The notes: generated from the letters alone by a model not told the origin. A stretch of DNA of 41,524 nt from Candidatus Krumholzibacteriia bacterium (GCA_024763215.1 JANTFX010000014.1:1-41524), one strand, 5' to 3'. Positions 8,510 to 16,738 are shown, counted from the stretch's first letter. Translations and numbers: made by a program.

Positions 8510-8767
8510 TCAGGAACGGGTCGGGTCCTGCGGGTCCTGCTTGCCCCCATGCTCCCGCGGTTCATCGATGGGGTCCTCGAATTCCCGTTTGACCTCGTCG
8601 GTGGCGTCGCGGGTGGCGGCCTTGAACTTGCGGATGGACTTGCCCATGGCCTCGGCGATCTCCGGCAGCCGTTTGGGACCGAACAGGATCAGGGCCAGGG
8701 CCAGGATCAGCAGGATTTCCGACCACCCGGTCATGCCGGGGATGAATGCCGGGAACATCATCATCAT
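8510..8767 (-). CDS. tatA: Twin-arginine translocase subunit TatA/TatE
   Basis: The 85-residue protein has the TatA plan: a short N-terminus, one transmembrane helix (about residues 14-32, SEILLILALALILF), the FGPKRLPEI hinge, an amphipathic helix (AMGKSIRKFKAATRDATDEV) and a charged tail. TatA oligomers form the channel that passes folded, cofactor-bearing proteins. The first of four consecutive ATG codons (8765-8767) is chosen since GGAGG is 5 nt upstream. No tatB or tatC is nearby. It lies between a DUF4321 gene and mrfA in the long operon. Confidence 0.93.
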   Translation of the reverse strand: MMMMFPAFIPGMTGWSEILLILALALILFGPKRLPEIAEAMGKSIRKFKAATRDATDEVKREFEDPIDEPREHGGKQDPQDPTRS

Positions 8768-8784
8768 CTGAACCTCCAGCTGGG

Positions 8785-9048
8785 TCAGCGGTACCAGCGC
8801 AACATCTGGGAAGCGATGAATACACCGATGACGCTCATGAGATTGAAATGGAGCTGAAAACCGAAGGTAAGGTCCAGCACCACCAGGTTCCAGTGTGTCA
8901 CGTCGGGCCCGAAGGAAATGTACCGGACGAAGAGCTGCTCGGCCACACTTCCTTCGGTCAGGAATAGTCCGATCACATCACTGACGATGGCACCGATCAT
9001 CACGCCCAGCACCACGGTCACGATCACTGTTCCCAGGGATTTCTGCAT
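8785..9048 (-). CDS. Small two-helix membrane protein, DUF4321 family
   Basis: The 87-residue product has two hydrophobic segments, about residues 5-28 (GTVIVTVVLGVMIGAIVSDVIG) and 60-80 (LTFGFQLHFNLMSVIGVFIASQ). The spacing and the FQLHFNLMSVIG block match DUF4321 proteins, which have no assigned function. The ATG at 9048 is preferred over an upstream TTG; the ribosome site is weak (GAAGG about 8 nt upstream). It sits 17 bases upstream of the tatA start, so cotranslation with TatA is likely, and a membrane or export-related role is only inferred from this position. Confidence 0.78.
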   Translation of the reverse strand: MQKSLGTVIVTVVLGVMIGAIVSDVIGLFLTEGSVAEQLFVRYISFGPDVTHWNLVVLDLTFGFQLHFNLMSVIGVFIASQMLRWYR

Positions 9049-9084
9049 CGCAAACGCCTTCGCCAACCGGGTCTGGGCCCGTGT

Positions 9085-9540
9085 TCAGGGTAACCTCGCA
9101 TCGAGCGCCGACCTCAGCCGGGCATGATCCGCCCCCAGCACCAGGACCAGATCCTCGGTGCCGCGGCCGTCATATTCCTCCAGCACATCCACCCCGCCCA
9201 GGAAATCGCCCAGGGCCTCCGCGCGGTCACGGTCCAGACGCCGGTTGACCAGGAAGCTGCGCGCGTAATCCTGGGGCGCGGCATTGCCGTACCTCACGGG
9301 CGCCAGCCCGCAGTGGCCCAGCAACAAGCCGAAATCTCGGGCCAGGCCCTGGACGCCGGTCCCGTTCAGCACCACCAGCTGCACGCCCCCGGTCCCATCT
9401 GCCGGCGCCGGGAGTGCGGCCACGCCCTGATCCGGGGTCTGTCCGTGCAACCGGGGCAGCGGCGCCCCCCTGCCAATCCAGAGGGAAACCCCGCAGACCA
9501 TGACCACGGCCAGCAGCCACAGGTTCAGGGTGCGTTTCAC
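9085..9540 (-). CDS. Membrane-anchored LytR_C-domain protein
   Basis: The 151-residue product has an N-terminal membrane segment (about 5-24), a proline/glycine linker, and a LytR_C domain from about residue 53: VQLVVLNGTGVQGLARDFGLLL, then an RSFLVNR segment and a closing EDLVLVLGADH. LytR_C is found after LytR-CpsA-Psr catalytic domains, which join glycopolymers to the wall; here the catalytic domain is absent, so this may be a stand-alone binding domain. The GTG start at 9540 overlaps the HIT gene stop as GTGA. No LCP gene is visible in the window. Function beyond the domain is unknown. Confidence 0.8.
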   Translation of the reverse strand: MKRTLNLWLLAVVMVCGVSLWIGRGAPLPRLHGQTPDQGVAALPAPADGTGGVQLVVLNGTGVQGLARDFGLLLGHCGLAPVRYGNAAPQDYARSFLVNRRLDRDRAEALGDFLGGVDVLEEYDGRGTEDLVLVLGADHARLRSALDARLP

Positions 9541-10034
9541 GGCTTCTCCTGCGCCAGCCTGCCGATCACCGGCAGGAGCCGGTCATAGCTCTGGTCCAGG
9601 GTCTGGGGCATGACCCTGGTCCTGCCGATGGTGCTCATGAAATTCGTATCCCCGGACCAGCGCGGCAGCATGTGCAGATGCAGATGCTCGGGAACCCCCG
9701 CGCCGGCGCTGGCGCCGCCGTTGTACCCGCAGTTGATACCGTCGGGGTGGTAGGTCTCCATGAGGGCCTTTTCCATCAGGTGCAACAGGGGCCCCATCTC
9801 GGCGATCTCCTCGGCCGTGCAGGAGCTCAGCACCGGTTGGTGGCGGTTCGACACCAGCAGCAGATGGCCGCTGTTGTACGGATACAGGTTGAGCAGGATG
9901 TACCAGTGCCGTCCCCTGTGCAGGACGTAATGCTCGCGGTCATCGCAATGGAGGCGGTTGCAGAAGACGCACCCGTCCTCCGGACGGGAGCCCGTCACGT
10001 AGTCGAACCTCCAGGGAGTGCACAAGCGATCCAT
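9537..10034 (-). CDS. HIT-family nucleotide hydrolase/phosphorylase (Ap4A-type)
   Basis: The 165-residue protein carries the HIT motif as HLHLHMLPRW near two-thirds of its length, with the upstream strand YILLNLYPYNSGHLLLV and the NCGYNGG segment typical of Ap4A phosphorylase-like HIT proteins. A CVFC pair (about residues 22-25) probably binds zinc. Such enzymes split dinucleoside polyphosphates or nucleoside phosphoramidates. The ATG at 10034 is chosen because it follows the previous stop by one base (TGA-G-ATG); the open frame continues upstream but overlaps the nucleotidyltransferase gene without homology. Its stop overlaps the next start by 4 nt. Confidence 0.88.
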   Translation of the reverse strand: MDRLCTPWRFDYVTGSRPEDGCVFCNRLHCDDREHYVLHRGRHWYILLNLYPYNSGHLLLVSNRHQPVLSSCTAEEIAEMGPLLHLMEKALMETYHPDGINCGYNGGASAGAGVPEHLHLHMLPRWSGDTNFMSTIGRTRVMPQTLDQSYDRLLPVIGRLAQEKP

Positions 10035-10035
10035 C

Positions 10036-10794
10036 TCAATCACCCCGTCCAGCCAGCATTCTTTCCGCGGCCTCCAGTTCGTCCACCGTGTTGATCCCCA
10101 CGACCTCGCCCGCATCGTCGGTGACGACCGCCTCGACCCTGAGACCGCGGCCCACCAGGTCGGCGACCGTGTCGGTCAGGTAGTACTCGCCCTGGCTGTT
10201 GTCCGTGGTCAGGTTGCCCAGGGACTCGATCAGATCCCGGGTCCGGTAACAGAACACCCCCGTGTTGTATTCGCCGATGGCCAGCTGCTGAGCGGTGGCG
10301 TCCCGGGCCTCGACGATGGCCGTCACCGCGCCGGTTTCGTCCTTGATGATGCGGCCGTAGGCGCCGGCATCAGGCACGACGCACGACAGCACGACCGCGG
10401 CCGCCTCCCCTCTCCGGGCGCGGTCGATGATCCGCGCCAGGGTCGCCGGACGCAACAGGGGCACATCGCCGGCCAGCACCAGGCACAGACCGTCCGGGGC
10501 CAGTTCCGGTACGGCCATCTGGACCGCGTGCCCGGTCCCCAGCTGGGGCTGCTGGACCACGAACTTCAACCCCGGCCTGCCGCACGTCTCGCGCACCAGG
10601 TCGGCCTGATGCCCGACCACCACCACGCAATCGTTGATCCCGGCCGCGGTCACCGCATCCAGCACATGATCCAGCAGGGTGCGCCCCAGAATCCGGTGCA
10701 GAACCTTCGGCAACTCGGATTTCATGCGGGTGCCCTTGCCGGCCGCCAGGATCACCGCCTGGACGGGGCCCGAGGCCTCATGTTGCACATTCAT
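10036..10794 (-). CDS. GlmU-N-like NTP transferase (sugar-1-phosphate nucleotidylyltransferase), uridylyltransferase domain only
   Basis: The 252-residue protein matches the pyrophosphorylase half of GlmU: the signature LAAGKGTRMKSELPKVLH (about residues 16-33), QPQLGTGHAV (82-91), a metal-binding LAGDVPLL (about 107-114), GAYGRIIKD, EYNTGVFCY and NNL-type residues replaced by NLTTDNSQGEYYLTD. It lacks the left-handed beta-helix acetyltransferase domain of full GlmU (about 450 residues). It would make UDP-GlcNAc or a related nucleotide sugar; acetylation must come from elsewhere. The ATG at 10794 has AAGGAG 9 nt upstream, the AAGGAG being the end of panC. Confidence 0.86.
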   Translation of the reverse strand: MNVQHEASGPVQAVILAAGKGTRMKSELPKVLHRILGRTLLDHVLDAVTAAGINDCVVVVGHQADLVRETCGRPGLKFVVQQPQLGTGHAVQMAVPELAPDGLCLVLAGDVPLLRPATLARIIDRARRGEAAAVVLSCVVPDAGAYGRIIKDETGAVTAIVEARDATAQQLAIGEYNTGVFCYRTRDLIESLGNLTTDNSQGEYYLTDTVADLVGRGLRVEAVVTDDAGEVVGINTVDELEAAERMLAGRGD

Positions 10795-10800
10795 GCGATG

Positions 10801-11700
10801 CTACTCCTTGCCGTCGGCGGTGCGAGTCGTATCCAGCAGGCCGGTTTCGCTCACCTTGCCGTCCCGGACCTCCAGCACCAGGTTGTCGATCAAGCGCGCG
10901 GGGCCTACCTGGGCGGCCACCGCCAACAGCACCCGCCCCTGGACCCGTTCGAGCCGCCTCAGTTCAGGCACAGATCTGATGGCGGCATAATCAGGCCGGT
11001 CGGCGGCTGCCAGCTCCCTGCCCATGGCCTCTTCCAGGACGTCGGGATCCCTCTCCCCGGCGAGGATGAGCCGCCGGGCCTGCCGCAGGGCCTGTTGCAG
11101 GCAGAGGGCCCGCTCCCTGTCCCTCCCGGTCAGGTAACGATTGCGGGACGACATGGCCAGGCCGTCGGGCTCGCGCACCGTGGGCCCGTCGATCAGCCTG
11201 ACCGGCAGGCACAGATCCCGGACCATCTGGTCGATGACCAGGCACTGCTGGGCATCCTTGCGTCCGAAGACTCCCACATCGGGCCGGACCAGCCCCAGCA
11301 GCTTGGCGACCACGGTCAGCACACCCCTGAAATGACCCGGCCGCGACGCGCCGCACAGGCCGCCAGCCCGCCGGCCCGGCTCGACCGTCACCTCTCCCGG
11401 CTGCCCGTAGACCTGATCCACGTCCGGTGCGAAGACCGCGTCCACCTCCAAAGGACGCAACAATTCCAGATCGCGGTCCAGATCCCGCGGGTAGGCGGCC
11501 AGGTCCTCCTCCGGCCCGAACTGGGTCGGGTTGACGAAGATGGAAACCACCACGGGCCCGATTTTCGTGGCCAGGCGGACCAGCGACAGGTGGCCCTCGT
11601 GCAGGGCGCCCATGGTGGGCACCAGGACCAGCGGCCCCTGCCCGCGCAGGGCGTCCAGCCGTTCCAGTTCCCCGCGGGTACGCAGCACTTCCATGGTCAT
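10801..11700 (-). CDS. panC: Pantothenate synthetase
   Basis: PanC condenses pantoate and beta-alanine using ATP. The 299-residue product has the nucleotidyltransferase HIGH-like motif in VPTMGALHEGHLSLV (about 28-42), SIFVNPTQFGPEEDL, RPGHFRGVLTVVAKL, FGRKDAQQ and the KMSKS-equivalent AMSSRNRYL. Length is slightly above the usual 280. Its ATG overlaps the panB stop by 4 nt (ATGA at 11697-11700), a classic coupled pair. Together they supply pantothenate for CoA; the kinase step is provided by coaX in this same window (23653-24450). Confidence 0.96.
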   Translation of the reverse strand: MTMEVLRTRGELERLDALRGQGPLVLVPTMGALHEGHLSLVRLATKIGPVVVSIFVNPTQFGPEEDLAAYPRDLDRDLELLRPLEVDAVFAPDVDQVYGQPGEVTVEPGRRAGGLCGASRPGHFRGVLTVVAKLLGLVRPDVGVFGRKDAQQCLVIDQMVRDLCLPVRLIDGPTVREPDGLAMSSRNRYLTGRDRERALCLQQALRQARRLILAGERDPDVLEEAMGRELAAADRPDYAAIRSVPELRRLERVQGRVLLAVAAQVGPARLIDNLVLEVRDGKVSETGLLDTTRTADGKE

Positions 11701-12593
11701 TCCTGGGCCTCGTCCATCTGGGCCAGGTAACCGCCCCGGGGCGCCTGGTCCGTTTCCGGGGCCGGTTCGGGATCACCCGGATCACCGAATGCATGTTCGG
11801 GCCCGGGGAAGGTTCCAGCGCGGACCTCTTCGCCGTAGCGGCGGACAGCCTCGCGGGCGACGGAGCCCAGATCGGCGTAGCGTTTGACGAAGCGGGGCTG
11901 GGCCCCCTCGTACAAACCCAGCAGATCGTGGAAGACCAGCACCTGGCCGTCGCAACCGGCACCGGCGCCGATTCCGATGGTGGGGATGGGCAACCTGGCG
12001 CTGATGCGGGAAGCCAACGCCGCGGGCACGCATTCAAGCACCAGCGCGAAACAACCGGCGTCGGCCAGGAAGTGGGCTTCTTCCTCCAGGCGCGCAGCGG
12101 CCTCGCCGCCCTTGCCCTGGACCTTGAACCCGCCCAGCCTGTTCACCGATTGCGGTGTCAGGCCCAGATGGCCCATGACCGGAACTTCCGCATCCAGCAG
12201 CGCCGCGATCATATCCTTGCGCACGCGGCCGCCTTCGAGCTTGACCGCGTTGACGCCCGTGTCCTTGACCAGCTGGACCGCCTGGCGCACCGTCTCCTGC
12301 ACCGAGACATGGAAGCTGCCGTAGGGCAGATCCGCGATGACCGGCACCCGGGGCCCGGCCCGCATGACGGCGGCGCAGTGGTGGGTCATCTGGGCCATGG
12401 TCACCGGCAGGGTGTTCTCGTACCCCAGCACGACCATCCCCAGGGAATCCCCCACCAGGATGGCGTCCACGCCCCCGTCGGCGGCTATGGAGGCGCTGGG
12501 AACATCGTAGGCGGTCAGGACCACGATCTTCCGGCCACCGGCCTTGAGGCGGCCGAAGACATCCAGCGACAGCGGCTTATTCCTGCGGGCCAT
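11697..12593 (-). CDS. panB: 3-methyl-2-oxobutanoate hydroxymethyltransferase
   Basis: PanB transfers a hydroxymethyl group from methylene-tetrahydrofolate to ketoisovalerate. The 298-residue product shows VVLTAYDVPSA (about 24-34), the metal-binding VGDSLGMVVLGYENTLPV, DLPYGSF, AVKLEGG, PVMGHLGLTPQS and IGIGAGAGCDGQVLVFHDLLG. After about residue 265 the sequence is a low-complexity, acidic/proline-rich tail beyond the usual family end. The ATG at 12593 has GAGG 5 nt upstream. The folate genes directly upstream (folB, folK) fit, since PanB consumes a folate cofactor. Confidence 0.96.
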   Translation of the reverse strand: MARRNKPLSLDVFGRLKAGGRKIVVLTAYDVPSASIAADGGVDAILVGDSLGMVVLGYENTLPVTMAQMTHHCAAVMRAGPRVPVIADLPYGSFHVSVQETVRQAVQLVKDTGVNAVKLEGGRVRKDMIAALLDAEVPVMGHLGLTPQSVNRLGGFKVQGKGGEAAARLEEEAHFLADAGCFALVLECVPAALASRISARLPIPTIGIGAGAGCDGQVLVFHDLLGLYEGAQPRFVKRYADLGSVAREAVRRYGEEVRAGTFPGPEHAFGDPGDPEPAPETDQAPRGGYLAQMDEAQE

Positions 12594-12626
12594 GGCGACC
12601 TCTTTCCTCGGACCACCGGCGGGGCA

Positions 12627-13271
12627 TCAGACGCCCCGGCTGTCCGGCGCGAAATAGCGCACCCCGGTGAACGGTTCCTGGATATGCTCGAACAGGATCT
12701 CGAAATCCCCGGGGATGTTCACGAAATCCAGGTTGTCCGTGTTGACGACCAGCAGCGGGGAATCCTTGTAGTGGTGGAAAAAATAGCTGTACGCGCCGTT
12801 GAGCGCATCCAGGTACTCCGGTTCCATGTCCGACTCGAACGAACGCCCCCGCCATTTGATCCGCTGCAGCAGGACCTCGGTCCTGGCCTGCAGGTAGATG
12901 ACCAGATCCGGTTTGAGGACCTTCTGCTCGAGGATGTCCGCCAGCTGGTGGTACATGACGAGCTCCTCGTCGGCCAGGTTCAAGGTGGCGAAGATCTTGT
13001 CCTTGGCGAACAGGTAATCCGAAACCAGCTGGGTGTTGAACAGTTCGGGCTGCCCCAGCGATTGCTGCTGCCGGAACCGGCTGAGCAGGAAGAAGATCTG
13101 CGTCTGGAAGGCGTAGGCCGCCCGGTCCTTGTAGAACAGGGGCAGAAACGGGTTCTCCTCGACGACCTCCAGGTTGCACCGGCCGCCGCTCCTGGTCGCC
13201 AGCAACTTGGTCAGGCTCGTCTTGCCGACCCCGATCACCCCTTCAACGACTATGTACGGCCAAGGCAGCAC
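12627..13271 (-). CDS. Deoxynucleoside kinase (dNK/dGK-dAK family)
   Basis: The 214-residue protein is a P-loop kinase of the deoxynucleoside kinase family: Walker A EGVIGVGKTSL near the start, EENPFLPLFYKD, FQTQIFFLLSRF, and the QARTEVLLQRIKWRGRSFE segment with the lid arginines. It phosphorylates salvaged deoxynucleosides; the exact base preference cannot be read. The GTG at 13271 is chosen because GGAGG lies 6 nt upstream and the product then begins right before the P-loop; this overlaps folK by 29 nt. A longer frame reaching 13337 would add about 22 residues without homology. The gene sits between folK and panB. Confidence 0.87.
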   Translation of the reverse strand: MLPWPYIVVEGVIGVGKTSLTKLLATRSGGRCNLEVVEENPFLPLFYKDRAAYAFQTQIFFLLSRFRQQQSLGQPELFNTQLVSDYLFAKDKIFATLNLADEELVMYHQLADILEQKVLKPDLVIYLQARTEVLLQRIKWRGRSFESDMEPEYLDALNGAYSYFFHHYKDSPLLVVNTDNLDFVNIPGDFEILFEHIQEPFTGVRYFAPDSRGV

Positions 13272-13869
13272 GCCATTCCTCCCTGGTGGGTTCACCCGAC
13301 CCGCAACCACCCGGCAACAGCCGGACTTCCACTCCATCGTCAGGGGCCAACAGCCGTACGGTCGCCCCGGATTTACGCCTTATTTTCGCACATGCCTGCC
13401 TGATTGTCTCCCCCGAATCCGGAAAAATTTCCTGCGGGGCCAGTTCGGCCAGAGGCTCCAGGACGAACCGTCGTTGCCGCGCCCGGGGATGGGGGATGGT
13501 CAGCCGGGCGTCCTGGCTGATGCGGCCTTGCCACAGCAGGATGTCCAGATCGATGGGCCGGGGCAGCATATGCCCGCCCGGCATGCGCCCCAGCCGCTCC
13601 TCGATGCCCTTGAGCACGGCCAGCAGAACCAGCGGCTCCAGGCAGGTCGCCACCTCCAGGCAGGCGTTCAGATACATCTGCTGGCTGCCCGGGCCCACGT
13701 AATCGGTCTCGTAGACGCGGCTGCCCCGCAGGACCTCCAGCTCCGGATGAACCTCCAGGGCGAAAACCGCCCGGCGCAGATTGCCCAGGCGGTCGCCCAT
13801 GTTGCTGCCCAGGCCCAGCCACAGGCGCGCCGCCTCCCGGCGGCCGGCCCCGGAAACGACCCTGCTCAT
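13243..13869 (-). CDS. folK: HPPK, 6-hydroxymethyl-dihydropterin pyrophosphokinase
   Basis: FolK transfers pyrophosphate from ATP to hydroxymethyl-dihydropterin in folate synthesis. The 208-residue product has WLGLGSNMGDRLGNL (about 17-31), YETDYVGPGSQQMYLNACLEV, and the signature LPRPIDLDILLW followed by IPHPRARQRRFVLEPLAELAP. About 45 residues follow the usual end (about 160), partly because the reading frame extends over the start of the kinase gene; this tail is low in homology. The ATG overlaps the folB stop by 4 nt (ATGA, 13866-13869). Confidence 0.93.
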   Translation of the reverse strand: MSRVVSGAGRREAARLWLGLGSNMGDRLGNLRRAVFALEVHPELEVLRGSRVYETDYVGPGSQQMYLNACLEVATCLEPLVLLAVLKGIEERLGRMPGGHMLPRPIDLDILLWQGRISQDARLTIPHPRARQRRFVLEPLAELAPQEIFPDSGETIRQACAKIRRKSGATVRLLAPDDGVEVRLLPGGCGSGEPTREEWRAALAVHSR

Positions 13870-14255
13870 CCTGGCAGCTCCTGCTGCTCATCACACCAGT
13901 GGCGGTCCCGCTCGAAGGTCACCGAGGCGGTGCCCAGGAAGCTGGGAATGGGCGGGTTGGGCTTCTCCACCCGGATGCGGACCCGGTCCACGGGAAACGC
14001 CTCCAGCAGGGCTCGGCACAGCTTGCCGGCCAGGGCCTCGATGAGGTGGAAGGAGGTCTCGGCCGTCACCTGGCAGATGCGGCGGTGCACGGCGGTGTAA
14101 TCCAGGGCCTCGCCCAGGGCGTCGGTACGGGCGGCAACGGAACAGTCGACCCACAGGTCGGCATCGATCACGAACCGCTGACCCAGTTCCCTTTCGGCGG
14201 GATGGACACCGTGGTGGGCGTAGACATCGACGCCCCGCAGGCTCACCCTATCCAT
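13866..14255 (-). CDS. folB: Dihydroneopterin aldolase
   Basis: FolB cleaves dihydroneopterin to hydroxymethyl-dihydropterin, the substrate of FolK next door. The 129-residue product shows AHHGVHPAERELGQRF near the N-terminus, YTAVHRRI, SFHLIEALAGKL and the catalytic lysine motif VRIRVEKPNPPIP. The ATG at 14255 shares its last base position with the aminotransferase stop (TGATG), with AAGG upstream; an ATG at 14264 is in frame but has no proper spacing. No folP is visible in the window. Confidence 0.93.
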   Translation of the reverse strand: MDRVSLRGVDVYAHHGVHPAERELGQRFVIDADLWVDCSVAARTDALGEALDYTAVHRRICQVTAETSFHLIEALAGKLCRALLEAFPVDRVRIRVEKPNPPIPSFLGTASVTFERDRHWCDEQQELPG

Positions 14256-15409
14256 CACGACCATCCTTCCAGCAGAGCGGCGGCGGCAGCGACATCCTCA
14301 TCGCCCGCGGTCAGGCTGATCCGGAACCAGCCCTCCCCGCCGGGGCCGAACCCGGTGCCCGGCGTCAGCACCACCCCGATCTCCTCCAAAGCGCGGGCGC
14401 AGAAAGCGGCGGCCGCTTCCGAACCCGGCACGCGCACCCAGACGTAGAACGTCGCCCCCGAGGGGAACACCTCGTAGCCGCCGGCGGTCAGGGCCGAGGT
14501 CATGACCTGGCGCCGTCTGGCGTACGCGCCCATCACCTGCGCCAACAGCTCGTCGCGCCGCGGTCCCAGGGCGAAGGCGGCCGTTTCCTGAACCGCCCCG
14601 AAGGCGCCGCTGTCCATGCTCTCCTTGACCCGGCCCAGGGCGCCGACCACCGCGGCGTTGCCCACGGCGAACCCGATGCGCCAGCCGGTCATGTTGAACA
14701 TCTTGGACAGGCTGTGCAGTTCGATCACCCGGTCCGTTTCCAGGTCGGCGGCCGCGAGCATGCTCACCGGCCGGCTGCCGTCCAGGGTCACCTCCAGGTA
14801 GGCGGCGTCGTTGACGAGCACCGCGCCGGTGCCCCGCACGGCCGCCACGCACCGTTTCCAGAAACCGTCGTCGGCCACCGCGCCGGTGGGGTTGTGGGGA
14901 TAGTTCAGGAACACGAGCCGGGTCCGTTCATCGACGAGCTCGGCCAGTTCCGCAACCCGCGGCAGGAATCCGTCTTCCGGCCTCAGGGCGAACGCTCGCG
15001 GGATCCCCCCGGCCAGCAGGGTCGCCTGGGCATAGACCGGGTAGCCCAGGTCGGGCACCAGGACGTTGTCCCCCTCATGCACATGGGCCAACGGCAGATG
15101 CCCCAGGCCTTCCTTGCTCCCGATCAGGACCAGGACCTGGGTTTGCGGATCGACGTCCACCCCGTACCGCTCGGCCATGTAGGAGGCGATGACGCGGCGC
15201 AGGTCCGCCGCCCCCTTCTGGGGTGGGTAACGGTGGTGCCGCGGGTCATCCAGCGCCCTGTGCATGGCCTCGACGACCGGCTCAGGCGTGGGCAGATCCG
15301 GGTCCCCGATGCCCAGATCGAGCACCCTGGCGCCGGTGGCCATACGGCGGTGTTTGGCCTCATCCAGGGCGGAGAACAGGTACGGCGGCAAGGCTTCGAG
15401 ACGGCTCAC
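14255..15409 (-). CDS. PLP-dependent class I/II aminotransferase, LL-diaminopimelate-aminotransferase type
   Basis: The 384-residue enzyme is a fold type I aminotransferase: DLGIGDPDLPTP near residue 33, the PLP-contact NYPHNPTGAV, the NDAAY segment, and the Schiff-base lysine in SLSKMFNMTGWRIGFAVGN. The sequence is closest in feel to DapL, which makes LL-diaminopimelate directly from tetrahydrodipicolinate, but alanine or aspartate aminotransferases of the same subgroup cannot be excluded. The GTG at 15409 has AAGGTGGG 5 nt upstream. It is the first gene of the 14-gene minus-strand operon; I see no convincing promoter in the 94 bases before it, only the terminator of the TPR gene. Confidence 0.85.
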   Translation of the reverse strand: MSRLEALPPYLFSALDEAKHRRMATGARVLDLGIGDPDLPTPEPVVEAMHRALDDPRHHRYPPQKGAADLRRVIASYMAERYGVDVDPQTQVLVLIGSKEGLGHLPLAHVHEGDNVLVPDLGYPVYAQATLLAGGIPRAFALRPEDGFLPRVAELAELVDERTRLVFLNYPHNPTGAVADDGFWKRCVAAVRGTGAVLVNDAAYLEVTLDGSRPVSMLAAADLETDRVIELHSLSKMFNMTGWRIGFAVGNAAVVGALGRVKESMDSGAFGAVQETAAFALGPRRDELLAQVMGAYARRRQVMTSALTAGGYEVFPSGATFYVWVRVPGSEAAAAFCARALEEIGVVLTPGTGFGPGGEGWFRISLTAGDEDVAAAAALLEGWS

Positions 15410-15433
15410 ATCAACCCACCTTCATCAGGAACG

Positions 15434-15467
15434 GAAAAAGCCCGCGGACCGTCCTGATCCGCGGGCT
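15434..15467 (-). terminator. Rho-independent terminator of the TPR-protein gene
   Basis: On the minus strand AGCCCGCGGA (15458-15467) pairs perfectly with TCCGCGGGCT (15439-15448) across a 9-nt loop, and is followed by a run of T (complement of 15435-15439). It separates the TPR gene from the aminotransferase operon. Confidence 0.9.
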
Positions 15468-15503
15468 CAATATGGCACACAGGCCCCCGATCATCCAGCC
15501 GCC

Positions 15504-16682
15504 TCACCCACCCTGGGCGGCTTTTTTCTTCTCGTAGGCGGCTTGGGCCATCAGATCGTCCATGCGCTGAACCATGGTCCTGGCCGATTTGGCGAACTTG
15601 GGGTGGCCGGCGGCGGCGCACTCCTGGAACTTGGCCTTGGCGGTCTGGTAATCGCCGGTGCATTCGTAGGCCGAGCCCCAGTAGTAATAGACCGGAGCCA
15701 GTTCCTGCCGGCCCCTGCTGGCGTACTTCTGCACCGTGGCCGCCGCGAGGGTCTTCGCCTCGCTGCACTGCCCCGCATCGACCATGACCCGCAACATCGC
15801 CGCGAGGTTGGCCATGTCGCTGGGCTTGAGTTCCACGTACTGCTTGTAGGCCGCGATGGACTCGTCCTTGTGCCCCAGCTGATCCTGGGCGCGGGCCAGG
15901 GTCAGCAGCGCACCGGTGTGCTTGGGGTTCTGGGCCAGCATCTGGTTCAACAGCGTGACCGCCCCCGCGTAATCCTTGCTGTTGAAGCGCTGGATGGCCA
16001 TCTGGTAGGTGGTCGAACCACCGGCCTGGGCGCCGTACTTGACGGCGAGCTCATGGTAATGCTTGGCCTCTTCGATGTTGCCGTTCTTGCGCTGCTGGTC
16101 CTCGGCCTTCTTGGCGGCCTTGGCCAGCTGGGGCAGGATCTTCTTCTCCAGCTGGGGGCAAACATCCAGCGAGTGTTCAAAGACCTCCACCGACTTGGTG
16201 TTGTAACCCACCGCTCCGTGCAGCACGCCCAGGTTGAACAGTACCCCGCAATCGTCCGGCGCCAGCAGCTCGGCCTTCATGTACTCGGCACGGGCTTCCC
16301 GGTACTTTTTGAGCTTGGCGTAGGTCTTGCCGAGATTCCCGAAATCCCCGGCCTCGACCTCATCACCCCGCAGATCCACCACCTTCTGGTAGTACGTGAT
16401 CGCCTCCTGGTAATCGCCCTTGCCGTAGTAGGCCTGCCCCAGGCCGCGGTTGGCCTGGACATGCTCGGGGCAGACCTGGATGATGGACTTCAGCCTGGCG
16501 ATGGCCTGGTCCCATTGCTGGGCGTTGAGAAACTCCACGGCCGAAGCGTAGGCCAGGTTGGCCTCCTGCATCTGGCCGGGTTGGCATTCGGCCCACACGG
16601 TCACGGCACCGCCGGCCATGAGGGCTACCAGGGCCAGGGCCAGCAGGAGCGGCATGAAGCGGGTATTCCTTGTCGGGAGCAC
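15504..16682 (-). CDS. Secreted tetratricopeptide-repeat protein
   Basis: The 392-residue product has a signal peptide (positive start, hydrophobic core about 10-28, likely cleavage near VWA-EC) and several TPR units. Clear examples are AQQWDQAIARLKSIIQVCPEHVQ, GLGQAYYGKGDYQEAITYYQ, and LARAQDQLGHKDESIAAYKQYVELKPS, with a last YYYWGSAYECTGDYQTAKAKF. It is therefore a periplasmic protein-interaction scaffold; its partner is unknown. The GTG at 16682 is supported by GGAGG 7 nt upstream. It is monocistronic, with a TTGACA-type promoter at 16764-16793 and a terminator just downstream. Six or so cysteines in the mature part are unusual for a simple TPR scaffold and might form disulfides. Confidence 0.85.
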   Translation of the reverse strand: MLPTRNTRFMPLLLALALVALMAGGAVTVWAECQPGQMQEANLAYASAVEFLNAQQWDQAIARLKSIIQVCPEHVQANRGLGQAYYGKGDYQEAITYYQKVVDLRGDEVEAGDFGNLGKTYAKLKKYREARAEYMKAELLAPDDCGVLFNLGVLHGAVGYNTKSVEVFEHSLDVCPQLEKKILPQLAKAAKKAEDQQRKNGNIEEAKHYHELAVKYGAQAGGSTTYQMAIQRFNSKDYAGAVTLLNQMLAQNPKHTGALLTLARAQDQLGHKDESIAAYKQYVELKPSDMANLAAMLRVMVDAGQCSEAKTLAAATVQKYASRGRQELAPVYYYWGSAYECTGDYQTAKAKFQECAAAGHPKFAKSARTMVQRMDDLMAQAAYEKKKAAQGG

Positions 16683-16738
16683 GGAACTACCTCCAATTGG
16701 GGTCTTGAATCCAGATCCAGAACGGTGCCGGATGGCGC

